A stretch of 64,000 bases of DNA from contig NZ_SJPY01000001.1 of assembly GCF_007860185.1 (NCBI RefSeq), positions 1,467,253 through 1,531,252 of the forward strand, in the 5' to 3' direction. Positions 35,072 to 43,610 of the stretch are shown here, in pieces. This DNA is from Novipirellula aureliae. Its GTDB lineage: Bacteria; Planctomycetota; Planctomycetia; Pirellulales; Pirellulaceae. Numbering within the stretch: position 1 is the first letter of the stretch; the number at the start of each line of letters is the position of its first letter. The notes under the pieces were generated by a model. It ran no database searches. It saw only the letters and a program-made list of their open reading frames with translations, and had not been told where the DNA came from. The translations under genes were made by a program, and so were the position numbers.

Positions 35072-36583
35072 TCAAGTGGACGGAACATCGTTCTTCTCTT
35101 GGTGACGGGGGAGCGTGATCACGAACTCGGCACCACCACCGTCACCGTTGTTAGCGGAAAGCATCCCGTTGTGAGCTCGGACCGCCTTTAATGCAATTGC
35201 CATGCCCAAGCCAGTGCCCTTTGGTTTCGTTGTATAAAACGCGTCGAAGGTTCGTTCGAGTTGTTCCGTTGTTAACCCAGGCCCATTATCCCGCACAGTG
35301 ATGCGCATCGCTGGCACACTTTCAAGTTCACAGTCCGCACAAATGACTTGAATCTTGGCTGGACCGGCGCAAGCCGCTATCGCGTTCTCAAACAGATTGC
35401 GAAAAACCTGCTCGATACGAAACGGATCAACGGTGCATTGTAGCTCAAAGCCCTGGGTGAGTTCAGCCAGTTCCGCTTGATGGTTTCCGTCCGCGCTGTG
35501 CAGATATCTCCACGCTTGGTTCCAAACCTCCGCGAGGTTACATGCTTGCAGATCGAGGATTACGGGGGCGGCGAAGTTGCGCATTGCATCAAGCAAGGTC
35601 AACAAGTCACTTCGTGCTTTCGAGATTTCCGCCAAATCGGATGCGGCTTCCGAACCTTCAGCAATCTCAAACTTGAGCATATCGACGCCAGCTTGAATCC
35701 GCTGTAGCGCATTGCGACTTTCATGAGCCAAGGAGGACATCATTTGCCCCATGGCTGCCAATCGTTCGGATTGAATCAACTTGTCCTGGGCCGCTTTCAA
35801 TGCAGAGATATCTTGCCCTACGGCAAAATGCCCCATCAATTTGCCATTCCCATCTAACACTCGAGTCGCATTCCAGAGCAGACTCACTAAACGTCCACTT
35901 CGGGTACGAAAGGGAAGCTCAAATGACTGCAACGAATTACCAGCATGGACACTCAATATCTCCGCCATCGTGTTGTCGCGACGACGAGAGTCCACTAGAA
36001 ACTCGAATGGATTTTGCCCAAGAACTTCATCGCGAGAGTAACCAATCAGACGTTCGGCTTCGGAGTTCCATTCAAGAATTTCATTCTCCGGTGACATGAA
36101 TATGACAAGACTGCCTGCGGTTTCCACGACCGCTCGATAATGCTTTTCACGATTCCGCAGCGTCTCTTCCGATCGATGTTTATCCTCAATATCCGTGCAA
36201 ATCCCAATCCAGTCACCAACATTTTCCATGTCATCACGAACCGGAACGGCTCTGACGAGATGCCAGCGGTATTCTCCATTTGCCATCCGGTAGCGCAGCT
36301 CGTTGACGTAGTCGTCGCCGGACTCAACCACGCCCAGCCAATTCTGCTCAATCCGCACACGATCATCTGGATGAATCACCTCGACCCACCCCCATCCGAT
36401 CGATTCGGCAGCCGTCTTGCCCGTTTGCTCACACCATTTTTGGTTAAAGTAATCCGCGTAACCGTCCGACCGACAAATCCAAACCATGGCTGGGATAGCG
36501 TCCGCGACCTGTTGCGTCCGCGCATCAGCAGATCGTGTTCTCGGAGCGCCCGTCCGTTTCTTTTTTGAGTTCGATCGATCCAT
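35072..36583 (-). CDS. PAS-domain sensor histidine kinase
   Basis: A soluble-looking histidine kinase of 503 residues. Two PAS/PAC domains come first (IPAMVWICRSDGYADYFNQKW with ..GWVEVIHPDDR, and AVVETAGSLVIFMSPENEILEWN with ..FEFLV), then a HisKA-type dimerisation helix with AMGQMMSSLAHESRNALQRI (His about residue 287) and a HATPase with N box NLFENAIAAC, G1 DNGPGL and G2 GTGLGMAIA. No membrane helix is seen, so it senses a cytoplasmic signal. The start is uncertain: an 18-base tandem duplication places two ATGs six codons apart (36601 and 36583), and a GTG at 36763 would overlap the upstream gene. Confidence 0.88.
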   Translation of the reverse strand: MDRSNSKKKRTGAPRTRSADARTQQVADAIPAMVWICRSDGYADYFNQKWCEQTGKTAAESIGWGWVEVIHPDDRVRIEQNWLGVVESGDDYVNELRYRMANGEYRWHLVRAVPVRDDMENVGDWIGICTDIEDKHRSEETLRNREKHYRAVVETAGSLVIFMSPENEILEWNSEAERLIGYSRDEVLGQNPFEFLVDSRRRDNTMAEILSVHAGNSLQSFELPFRTRSGRLVSLLWNATRVLDGNGKLMGHFAVGQDISALKAAQDKLIQSERLAAMGQMMSSLAHESRNALQRIQAGVDMLKFEIAEGSEAASDLAEISKARSDLLTLLDAMRNFAAPVILDLQACNLAEVWNQAWRYLHSADGNHQAELAELTQGFELQCTVDPFRIEQVFRNLFENAIAACAGPAKIQVICADCELESVPAMRITVRDNGPGLTTEQLERTFDAFYTTKPKGTGLGMAIALKAVRAHNGMLSANNGDGGGAEFVITLPRHQEKNDVPST

Positions 36584-36615
36584 ACAGGGCACGCTCACCA
36601 TACAGGGCACGCTCA
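36581..36615 (-). repeat. 18-bp tandem duplication at the kinase start codon
   Basis: CATACAGGGCACGCTCA occurs at 36581-36597 and 36599-36615, so the presumed start codon and the bases before it are present twice in frame (SVPCM SVPCM if read through). Confidence 0.9.
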
Positions 36616-36752
36616 ATTCACGAAATTCTCTGTCCAGGTAAGCCACAATAGCATGCTGCTGACAAATGTGCCAACGGATAGGTAACGCCGTTGGCATAGG
36701 GAACAAAAACGATGCGATCGCTGACCGCCGAAAGTCGTGGCGATCATTGCCA

Positions 36753-39623
36753 TCACCTTTCACTCAACTGACGTGCCTGCTCGATCATTTGTTGCAACTG
36801 CTGAACTCGTTTCACACCACGATCTTGATCCGGCAACCCTGAGAGCCATTCGGACAACGTTTTCAAATCGACGGTGTCTCCGAGTGGTTCGCCTCGTAGT
36901 TTCGCTGCGAACATGGCTGCCGCCGCCGCGATGCGAAGCGACGGTGCCGCTTGCTCCGCGCGAAGTGCGTCAGCTTCGTAGGGAATCGGCCAACGGTTTT
37001 CAATCATCTGGCCCGTTGATAGGTCACGGAATCGAACCGATACCGAACCAACATCCCCTTTGCCTTCTGGCTTAGCTTCGAACTGATAAACGGCGACTCC
37101 AGCCTCGGCTGCTGCCATCTCTGCCGCATCGACCGCGTCGTTGCGAAAGTCCTCTTGCTTCAATCGGTGCTTTTCAAAACCGAGTAATTTGTAACGGCCA
37201 ACCCGATGGGGATTAAACTCGATCTGAACTTTTACATTCTTGGCCGAAGGACGCAGCGCACCGGCGATCTGGCTCGCAAATCCCTCCTCCGCATTTTCAG
37301 CGGAATCGAGTAGGTAATAACGACCGTCACCTTTACGAGTCAGCGCTTCGAGAATTTCATCATTCAATCCCTCCGCACTGATCCCAGCGGCGTCAAACGC
37401 AATACCGGCATCACGAATCGTCGTGATCATCTGAGACAATCGATCGGGATTCGCATCCCCCAAATTCACAGCACCATCGGTCAGCAAGACGATTCGACTT
37501 TGTGTATCATCGGCCATTTGCTCCTGTGCTTTTTCGAAAGCCAATTGCAATGCCGATTCGATGTTCGTTCCGCCTTCACTCGGTAAGTTTTCAATCAACG
37601 GAACCAACTCGTTCGCCTTGTCGCCCGTCACCTTGTCGGCCAATAGTCGAGGTTGACGAGCGAAGCTAATCAACGTGACCTGATCGATCGGTGTCAACTG
37701 CGCCGCAAGCGTAGCGAACGCGCGGCGAACGGTTTGTTGGCGGTCCATTCGCTCCATCGAACCCGAATTGTCTAGCAGGAACGTAAGCCGTAGCGGAGTC
37801 GTGCTGGCACGCCCGGCCGCCGCCGTCCGCATCGAAACACGTAACAGGTTGCGTTGTTGTACAAACGGATGGACGGATTGTTCGACTCGGCAGGCAACGC
37901 TTTCGTTTTGACGCGGCAACGGATCGCCATAGTCAAACGCATTAACGAATTCTTCGATGCGAACCATGGCTGCTTCAGGCCACTCGCCTCGAGCGAGTGC
38001 GGCTCGAGAGAGTTTGAACGACACGTCGCTAACGTGGAGCGAAAAGGTCGAAAACGGCTCGTCACTGGCGTTGGTTTCATCGATCCCTCCAGGAGCAGCC
38101 TGTCGTTTCAAGCGTTCTAGCTTGTCTTGGCGTTCGGTTTGTTTACTACGCCACCCCAGTTCCACAGGCTCACGACTATCGCCTGCTACGATACCGCCAA
38201 GCATGATCCTGGGCACCCTTCCTTCTTCGTGATCTCCCATCACCATGCCCCCCCACGAGTCGACCCAGACACTGCCGGTCATGCCATCCCTATCGCGATC
38301 GACTTCATCACCCTCATGACTTGTCCCTAACCTAGGTGGTCCGACGGATTTGTAGAGATCGGTTCCTGCTCGCCGCTCAGGCCTCGCTTCTAGGGGTGCT
38401 TGTGGTTGAGCAAGTGATTGGCCCTTTGTAACGATTCCAGATCCACCTGCGTAGCTATCATCTCCAGCATTGAGAGCTTTTGCTTGCGTCGGAACGCCAT
38501 TCACACCATCAAAGCCCATCGTGACGGAAGGCCCGGCTGGCATGGCGTAAGCACTCCTCAGACTACCGGCCAATCCAGTCGTGACAGATGGGGCGGTTGG
38601 CGTTGCGACAACGCTTCCCGCAACGTCGATTCCGCGTCTTGAAGTGGAGCCCTGGGGCGGCATCGGTTGGTCCTTGACTCCGCCAAGTTTGCGTTCGTTC
38701 TCATCCTGTGCAATCGCTTCAATCGTTTGACGTGTTTTTTTTACATCTTGCCTAGCGCCGCGAATCACGATCGTTCCAAGCTCAGGTACGAATTCATTCA
38801 ACGCCGTTGACGAGATAGAATCACCGTCACGGGTTTCGCTTGTGGCCTCAGCTTCTTTATCGGCAACACCTGCTTGGTAACCAAACCTAGATTGTTCGGT
38901 TGATTCACCAGCCAGCTTTTCCTTGGCGCGTTCACGCTTCAATGCGGCTGCCTCTTGCGGCAGTTTGAATTCGGGACCGGCTGGAAAGTACTGAACATCA
39001 TCCTGCAAGTAATAGGGACTCGGTAAACTGGAATTCTCAGCGAGATTACTTCGGATTTCAGACAGGTCCGATTTCAAAGTCTCTCGAGAACGTTCAAATG
39101 ACTCTGCTTCTTCAGCGAGTTGTTGTTCCAATGACGTATCACTCGATGGTTGAACGGACATGTGCCTCGCGGTTTCGCGGGCTGCATGGATGGAAGGCGT
39201 CAATAGCGACCCGATCCCCAGCACCGCCAGCACGCAGGCGGCACCCAGCATAGCGGCCATCTTGGCGTAGCTGCGAACAGACCCTCGATCCGCCGTCGTT
39301 TGTAGCGTCGTGGGCTGGTGGATCGATAGGTTCGCTGGCGAGTCACTCGCCTCGCCACGCAGCACCGCCAGTAATCTGCTGCGTTTTTCGTCAGGGAGTA
39401 TCCAATCGCTATCTTCGTCCGCTGGCAATTCGCCCGTCCCCACATCCTCGAGCAGTCCGTGAACCGATTCGTACTGTGCTTTGAGAGTCGCCAGTTCAGG
39501 GCGTTGCTCGATCAATCGACTCAGGTAACCCTGTTCAAACTCCGACGCCTCCCCGAGCACGAGCGCAATGATGCGTTCCTCGATTTCTGGGTCGATGGGA
39601 GGATCGTAAGGTTTATTATTCAT
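36753..39623 (-). CDS. YfbK-like von Willebrand factor A protein with anti-sigma-like N-terminus
   Basis: A 956-residue membrane protein. The N-terminal 110 residues are cytoplasmic and acidic with a pattern of anti-sigma-type proteins (EIEERIIALVLGEASEFEQGYLSRLIEQRPEL), then one membrane helix (about 122-143, MAAMLGAACVLAVLGIGSLL), a long low-complexity linker (about 160-520), the YfbK N-terminal signature (FVNAFDYGDPLPRQ), a vWA domain with the MIDAS motif DNSGSM (near 616) and TDGAVNLGD, and the YfbK C-terminal domain ending in LSGLPDQDRGVKRVQQLQQMIEQA. Its start overlaps the ECF sigma factor stop (ATGA), so it is a plausible anti-sigma factor whose external vWA domain senses an envelope ligand. 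A short copy of its 3' end exists at 50858-50911. Confidence 0.88.
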   Translation of the reverse strand: MNNKPYDPPIDPEIEERIIALVLGEASEFEQGYLSRLIEQRPELATLKAQYESVHGLLEDVGTGELPADEDSDWILPDEKRSRLLAVLRGEASDSPANLSIHQPTTLQTTADRGSVRSYAKMAAMLGAACVLAVLGIGSLLTPSIHAARETARHMSVQPSSDTSLEQQLAEEAESFERSRETLKSDLSEIRSNLAENSSLPSPYYLQDDVQYFPAGPEFKLPQEAAALKRERAKEKLAGESTEQSRFGYQAGVADKEAEATSETRDGDSISSTALNEFVPELGTIVIRGARQDVKKTRQTIEAIAQDENERKLGGVKDQPMPPQGSTSRRGIDVAGSVVATPTAPSVTTGLAGSLRSAYAMPAGPSVTMGFDGVNGVPTQAKALNAGDDSYAGGSGIVTKGQSLAQPQAPLEARPERRAGTDLYKSVGPPRLGTSHEGDEVDRDRDGMTGSVWVDSWGGMVMGDHEEGRVPRIMLGGIVAGDSREPVELGWRSKQTERQDKLERLKRQAAPGGIDETNASDEPFSTFSLHVSDVSFKLSRAALARGEWPEAAMVRIEEFVNAFDYGDPLPRQNESVACRVEQSVHPFVQQRNLLRVSMRTAAAGRASTTPLRLTFLLDNSGSMERMDRQQTVRRAFATLAAQLTPIDQVTLISFARQPRLLADKVTGDKANELVPLIENLPSEGGTNIESALQLAFEKAQEQMADDTQSRIVLLTDGAVNLGDANPDRLSQMITTIRDAGIAFDAAGISAEGLNDEILEALTRKGDGRYYLLDSAENAEEGFASQIAGALRPSAKNVKVQIEFNPHRVGRYKLLGFEKHRLKQEDFRNDAVDAAEMAAAEAGVAVYQFEAKPEGKGDVGSVSVRFRDLSTGQMIENRWPIPYEADALRAEQAAPSLRIAAAAAMFAAKLRGEPLGDTVDLKTLSEWLSGLPDQDRGVKRVQQLQQMIEQARQLSER

Positions 39624-40216
39624 GACTTTCCGTCGATCCCAAGTGGAGACAACTTTTTGGCCAGATCTTTCAAGAGGTGGTGCAAACGGTAACCCACGTT
39701 GCCAACGCTCAGGCCTGTTTGTGCCGCGATCTCGCTGTACTTCCTATCCTCGAAATACTTCAGTTTTAGCAATTGCCGATCGGAATCGCTCAACTGCGAC
39801 AAAAGGGTCCGAACCACACGTTGGGCTTCCATTCGCAGCAACCATTCTTCGGGTGTTTTTTGATCACTGTAGGAGATTGGCGGTTTATGATCGTCACAGC
39901 CGAATACTTCGCGACGGTTGTCGCGAATGTGGGTGAAAGCCTTGTTCCGCACCGTCCGCATCAACCAAGCTGCGGGATCGTTAACGTCATCCCAGTGCGA
40001 GTGGAGCAGCAAAAAAACATCCTGGACAATCTCTTCCGCCACCTCGCGCCGCCCCGTCAACGAAAAAGCGTATCGCAACAGTCTCGTTTCCTCCGACTCA
40101 AAGACCGCCAGCAGTGCGAGCGCAGAGGCACCCTCGGCAGCAGGCGGATTGACTCGCGGAGTCGGCTTCGACATGTATTTGCTTTGGTGCGGCTGACAGT
40201 CTTTAATCACTACCAT
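39620..40216 (-). CDS. ECF RNA polymerase sigma factor (first)
   Basis: A 198-residue extracytoplasmic-function sigma factor. Region 2 is visible as RYAFSLTGRREVAEEIVQDVFLLLHSHWDDVNDPAAWLMRTVRNKAFTHIRDNRR, region 4 as LSQLSDSDRQLLKLKYFEDRKYSEIAAQTGLSVGNVGYRLHHLLKDL. The ATG at 40216 is supported by GAGAGG five bases upstream; another Met 14 codons later is an alternative. It is the first gene of the run sigma - vWA protein - kinase - receiver - NtrC-type activator, and is divergent from pspA across 250 bases. It probably controls its own operon and may control the pspA cluster. Confidence 0.93.
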   Translation of the reverse strand: MVVIKDCQPHQSKYMSKPTPRVNPPAAEGASALALLAVFESEETRLLRYAFSLTGRREVAEEIVQDVFLLLHSHWDDVNDPAAWLMRTVRNKAFTHIRDNRREVFGCDDHKPPISYSDQKTPEEWLLRMEAQRVVRTLLSQLSDSDRQLLKLKYFEDRKYSEIAAQTGLSVGNVGYRLHHLLKDLAKKLSPLGIDGKS

Positions 40217-40369
40217 TCATCCTCTCATTAGAAAGGACGCATGGCGACTGTTTTTCTTAGACAGATTTTGGGACAAACAAAAAAGGGACGAGAGTGAGTG
40301 GCACTTTGATTCTCGCGGGCGCCCCAGCGGAAGCTTCGCGTCAGCGGATTATTCGCGCGCCCCGCATCC

Positions 40370-40400
40370 TTGACACCTGAGCCTAGGGATCTGTTAAGAT
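40370..40400 (+). promoter_or_regulatory. Predicted pspA promoter (extended -10)
   Basis: TTGACA (40370-40375) is a perfect -35; TGTTAAGAT (40392-40400) is an extended -10 (TGn plus TAAGAT). The spacer is 19 bases, slightly long, which the TG extension can offset. The start of transcription would be near 40407, giving a leader of about 60 bases. Confidence 0.5.
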
Positions 40401-40421
40401 ACCCGATTGAACAATGGGTAT
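40399..40421. promoter_or_regulatory. Possible operator at the pspA start site
   Basis: ATACCC and GGGTAT are inverted repeats separated by 11 bases and overlap the expected start of transcription, a place suited to repressor binding. No protein can be assigned. Confidence 0.3.
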
Positions 40422-40466
40422 TGGTTCTCCCCCTAAACGGGCAGTTTTTCAACACGAAGGGTCACG

Positions 40467-41219
40467 ATGATTTTAGGTAAGTTCTGGCGCTCCATCGCCG
40501 CCCAAATCAACAAATTGGCAAACTTTTTCTGGACCGCCGATCCTATCGCTCAGATGCAGTATGAGTACGACAAAGCGGTCGAAGAAATGAAAAGCGGTCG
40601 CGAGGGTTTGGAACAGTATCGCGGATTGGTTGAACGAGTGACGCGGCAGGTTGCGGACGAAAAACGGCACGTTTCGCAGCTCGAAGGCAAAGTCAAAGCC
40701 TATCTGTCGGCCGGTGACCGCGAAACCGCAGGTAAATTCGCCGTCGAACTGAATAAAGCCAAAGCCGATCTGGCGGAAAACGAAGAACAGTTGGCGATGC
40801 ACGAAAAAGCGTATGACAACAACGTCCGCAAAATCAAACGCTCGATGAGCAAGCTGAAGGATATCCGCGAAAAAATCCAATCCTACGACGCGGAACTGAA
40901 AATGAGTCGCGCCGAGGCGGAGATGGCGGAGTTGGCTAAGGATTTTAACTTTGATGTGACTACCGACTTCGGGCAAATCGAACAGGTGATCCAAGAAAAG
41001 ATTTCACACAACCGCGGCAAGGCTCGCGTCGCAGCCGACCTTTCCGGTGAAGGGATGGAGGATATCGCACGAGAAGAAGCGATGGAACAAGCGATGGCCG
41101 AGAACGCACTACGCGGCTTTGAAGTCGAACTGGGCTTGGTGACACCCGCAACCGCGACGATCAACGATGATGTGAAAGAACTTGGCCCGAGCACCACGGC
41201 GACCGAGACGAAAGGCTAA
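40467..41219 (+). CDS. pspA: PspA/IM30 family envelope-stress protein
   Basis: A 250-residue coiled-coil protein of the PspA/IM30/Vipp1 family, which coats and repairs the cytoplasmic membrane under stress. It begins MILGKFWRSIAAQINKLANFFWTADPIAQMQYEYDKAVEEM; the family typically has an amphipathic helix, then D.......ID.A...M. Long helices follow (about 30-190) with heptad-like Glu/Lys/Leu patterns (ELNKAKADLAENEEQLAMHEKAYDNNVRKIKRSMSKL). The C-terminal part (GEGMEDIAREEAMEQAMAENAL) is longer than in E. coli PspA (222 residues). It is the first gene of the seven-gene plus-strand cluster and faces the sigma-factor operon. Confidence 0.88.
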   Translation: MILGKFWRSIAAQINKLANFFWTADPIAQMQYEYDKAVEEMKSGREGLEQYRGLVERVTRQVADEKRHVSQLEGKVKAYLSAGDRETAGKFAVELNKAKADLAENEEQLAMHEKAYDNNVRKIKRSMSKLKDIREKIQSYDAELKMSRAEAEMAELAKDFNFDVTTDFGQIEQVIQEKISHNRGKARVAADLSGEGMEDIAREEAMEQAMAENALRGFEVELGLVTPATATINDDVKELGPSTTATETKG

Positions 41220-41342
41220 TGCTTCAACCACATTAAAACGTGGGGTAGGCATCCTGCCTGCCAATCCGTAGCTGTCGCAAATCGCAGGCTGGAAGCCTAC
41301 GCCACGGATAGAACGAACCCCAAATTAAATGTGGTTGAAGCA
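41220..41342. repeat. Nested inverted-repeat element after pspA
   Basis: Outer arms of 15 bases (41220-41234, TGCTTCAACCACATT, and 41328-41342) enclose a second pair of arms (GTAGGCATCCTGCCTGC near 41246 and GCAGGCTGGAAGCCTAC near 41284, two mismatches). The element starts one base after the pspA stop codon. It may act as a terminator or mRNA stabiliser that lowers expression of the downstream genes relative to pspA. Confidence 0.75.
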
Positions 41343-41378
41343 CTAGGGCGTTATCAGAGATAAGAATTAGGGTAAGCC

Positions 41379-41434
41379 GTAGTGGATCTTGTTAAAGATC
41401 CCTATGCGAAAGGATCTTTAACAAGATCCACTAC
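41379..41434. repeat. Dispersed palindrome, copy 2
   Basis: A 23-base perfect inverted repeat (41379-41401, beginning GTAGTGGATCTTG, and 41412-41434) with a ten-base loop. It is the second copy of the palindrome at 23351-23408, here between pspA and the AAA+ gene. Confidence 0.9.
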
Positions 41435-41489
41435 CCAGCCCCTCATTTTTTTTCGTAACAAACCACTAACCTCGCAACTGCATCACTCC

Positions 41490-43331
41490 ATGAGCACCCC
41501 CATCCCCAACGTGTCGCCAATGGACGAGCCGTCTCGGACGGTCTCCGTTCCCGATTGGTATCCCGGATGGGCGCGTGAGATGGCCAATCTGTACTTCGCC
41601 GCGAATACCTGTGTCTTCGTGTTGCACGGCAACGTCAACGATCTTTATCACTGCCAAACAACAGAAACGAAAGACGGTAACGCGGTAGATCGGTTTTGTG
41701 GCCTGAGCGATTTTTTGTCACAGCAGATTTTTGGCTCCTGGGACCTGGTCGCCTCGTATGACATGGGCCAAGGGATCCAAGCACAAGCAGGTCCGAATCC
41801 ACAACGGCATCGCGACATGATGACACTGCTGGCGTCCAACATTGGCAGCCCCACCACATGGACGCGATCGCCCGACGACGTGCTGACGAACTTTCAGCGG
41901 ATGATTCAACGTAATTTGCTCGAAGACAACCCGCACCAGCGTAAACGAATCGCCTTCCTGTTCCCTTATGCACAGTTCCTGGTTCCCGCCGGAGCACAAT
42001 CGTCGCTGGCCAATACGCAAGCGTCACACTTGGTTCGCTTTTTGTCTTGGGCACAAAACCCTTACATCAAACGTGTCAACATGGCGATCTGTTTGATTAC
42101 CGAAACATTGAACGACTTGAACAAACGATTGGTCGAAGACGCTCATGTCGCCACGATCGACATCCCGCTACCCAGCGATTCGGCCCGTCGTGTGTTCATT
42201 GAAACCACATTCAACGTCGGCGATTCGCAAGAGAAAAAGGCAAACGATAAAGCGAGCGTTGAGCCGGATTCATTGTCGATTGACGCGGTGACGCAAATTT
42301 CCAACGGTTTGAATCTGGTGAATCTGAATGTTGCGATGTCACGTAGTAAACGGTCGGGCCATTCGGTTGACGCACGGGCATTTCGGCAACTAAAAAAGGA
42401 CCTAATCGAACGCCAGTGTCATGACCTGGTCACCTTCCTTGAACCGACCCACACGCTGGATATGGTCGTCGGCCATACCGCAGCAAAAGAACGATTAAAA
42501 TTGGACGCAAAGTGGATCATCGAAGGACAACTTGATTCGGCACCAATGGGTTATTTGATCTGTGGTCCCGTCGGCACCGGCAAGACGTTTATTTCGGAAT
42601 GCTACGCCGGTTCGATCGGTATCCCTTGTTTGGTTCTGAAAAACTTTCGCTCGAAGTACGTCGGGGAAACCGAAGGAAACTTGGAAAAAGTGCTCAGCAC
42701 CCTGCGTTCGCTTGGTCCGGTCGTGGTGATCATTGACGAGGCCGACGCGGCTTTGGGCAACCGCCAATCGAGCGGCGATTCAGGCACCAGCAACCGCGTA
42801 TTTTCGATGATTGCCAGCCAGATGGGGAACACGCGTTATCGCGGCAAAATCATTTGGATGTTGTTGACCAGCCGCCCAGAATTATTGCCGATCGACTTGA
42901 AACGCCAAGGCCGAGCCGAAGTTCATATTCCGCTGTTCTATCCCAAGGAAGAATCGGAATTGAAAACGATGTTCACGATCATGGCAAAGAAAAACAAGGT
43001 GGCAACCGAAGCGGACGCGATTCCGGATGTATCGCTCGATCGTGAATTGAGTGGTGCGGATATCGAATCGATTGTGCTCAGTGCCAAACGTGAAATGATG
43101 TCCGAGGGACGAAAATTGTTGACGCGAACCGACATGCGAATGGCGTTGGACAGTTTCATTCCGTCTGCACAAGGGATGGAAAAAGAGTTGCAGGAGATGG
43201 TCGCGGTGTTGGAATGCACCGATCGGCGATTTTTGACCGCCCACTGGCGAGAACAATTGAGCCTACCTAATGGACGAGCCGTCTTGCAAAAGAAAGTCGC
43301 CGCGATTCAAGACTATTTGGGACGAGGTTAA
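41490..43331 (+). CDS. AAA+ ATPase of the pspA cluster
   Basis: A 613-residue AAA+ protein without membrane segments. The N-terminal half (1-320) looks like a degenerate ATPase module (FVLHGNVNDLYH, RIAFLFPYAQFLVPAG, MAICLITETLNDLN) lacking a Walker A. The C-terminal module is complete: Walker A GPVGTGKT (359-366), Walker B VVIIDEAD (412-419), sensor-1 region LLTSRPELLPIDL and the arginine-finger region KRQGR (471-475), with a helical lid (LSGADIESIVLSAKREM). It resembles Cdc48/FtsH-type remodelling ATPases. The ATG at 41490 is chosen because further upstream codons run through the palindrome. Position next to pspA suggests a role in membrane or complex remodelling; this is inference. Confidence 0.88.
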   Translation: MSTPIPNVSPMDEPSRTVSVPDWYPGWAREMANLYFAANTCVFVLHGNVNDLYHCQTTETKDGNAVDRFCGLSDFLSQQIFGSWDLVASYDMGQGIQAQAGPNPQRHRDMMTLLASNIGSPTTWTRSPDDVLTNFQRMIQRNLLEDNPHQRKRIAFLFPYAQFLVPAGAQSSLANTQASHLVRFLSWAQNPYIKRVNMAICLITETLNDLNKRLVEDAHVATIDIPLPSDSARRVFIETTFNVGDSQEKKANDKASVEPDSLSIDAVTQISNGLNLVNLNVAMSRSKRSGHSVDARAFRQLKKDLIERQCHDLVTFLEPTHTLDMVVGHTAAKERLKLDAKWIIEGQLDSAPMGYLICGPVGTGKTFISECYAGSIGIPCLVLKNFRSKYVGETEGNLEKVLSTLRSLGPVVVIIDEADAALGNRQSSGDSGTSNRVFSMIASQMGNTRYRGKIIWMLLTSRPELLPIDLKRQGRAEVHIPLFYPKEESELKTMFTIMAKKNKVATEADAIPDVSLDRELSGADIESIVLSAKREMMSEGRKLLTRTDMRMALDSFIPSAQGMEKELQEMVAVLECTDRRFLTAHWREQLSLPNGRAVLQKKVAAIQDYLGRG

Positions 43332-43365
43332 GGGTGTCAAAAACAACAACGTTTACGCTTCTTGT

Positions 43366-43392
43366 ACCTCCCCCGGCGCAACCGGGGGAGGT
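43366..43392 (+). terminator. Strong hairpin after the AAA+ gene
   Basis: An 11-base perfect GC-rich stem ACCTCCCCCGG / CCGGGGGAGGT with a five-base loop, 35 bases after the stop codon. No T-run follows, so it may stabilise the upstream mRNA or be part of a repeat element rather than end transcription. Confidence 0.45.
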
Positions 43393-43450
43393 CGAGCGAT
43401 GCCGTTTAGGCATTCGCGAGAGAGGGAGCCCGCAGAGCCTTGCACGAAGC

Positions 43451-43507
43451 ACATCGTGGAGGCCCCCTCCCGAACGACGGCTTAACGCCGCGTTCGACCT
43501 CCCCCAA
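43451..43507. repeat. Dispersed CCCCCTCCCGAACG element, copy 1
   Basis: A stretch of 57 bases (ACATCGTGGAGGCCCCCTCC then CGAACGACGG ... CGACCTCCCCCAA) recurs at 50913-50970 with about three differences. It lies between the AAA+ gene and the small acidic gene. Confidence 0.9.
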
Positions 43508-43610
43508 GCTTCGCTTGGTGGAGGTTGTAAAACGAGAAACGCAGCTCAACCCCAAAAAATGCTTGAACCGTTTCGGGCAACGCCTACACACATCACAGGA
43601 GAGAAATAAG

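Noticed and set aside
40299-40314. TGGCAC box in front of pspA suggesting a sigma-54 promoter
   Set aside because: The -12 position reads TTCTC rather than TTGC, and a better sigma-70-type promoter lies downstream at 40370.
40228-40455. 75-codon minus-strand frame between the sigma factor and pspA
   Set aside because: It covers the predicted pspA promoter, has no ribosome site and no recognisable features.
41382-41489. 36-codon N-terminal extension of the AAA+ protein
   Set aside because: It would translate the GTAGTGGATC palindrome; the ATG at 41490 is more credible.
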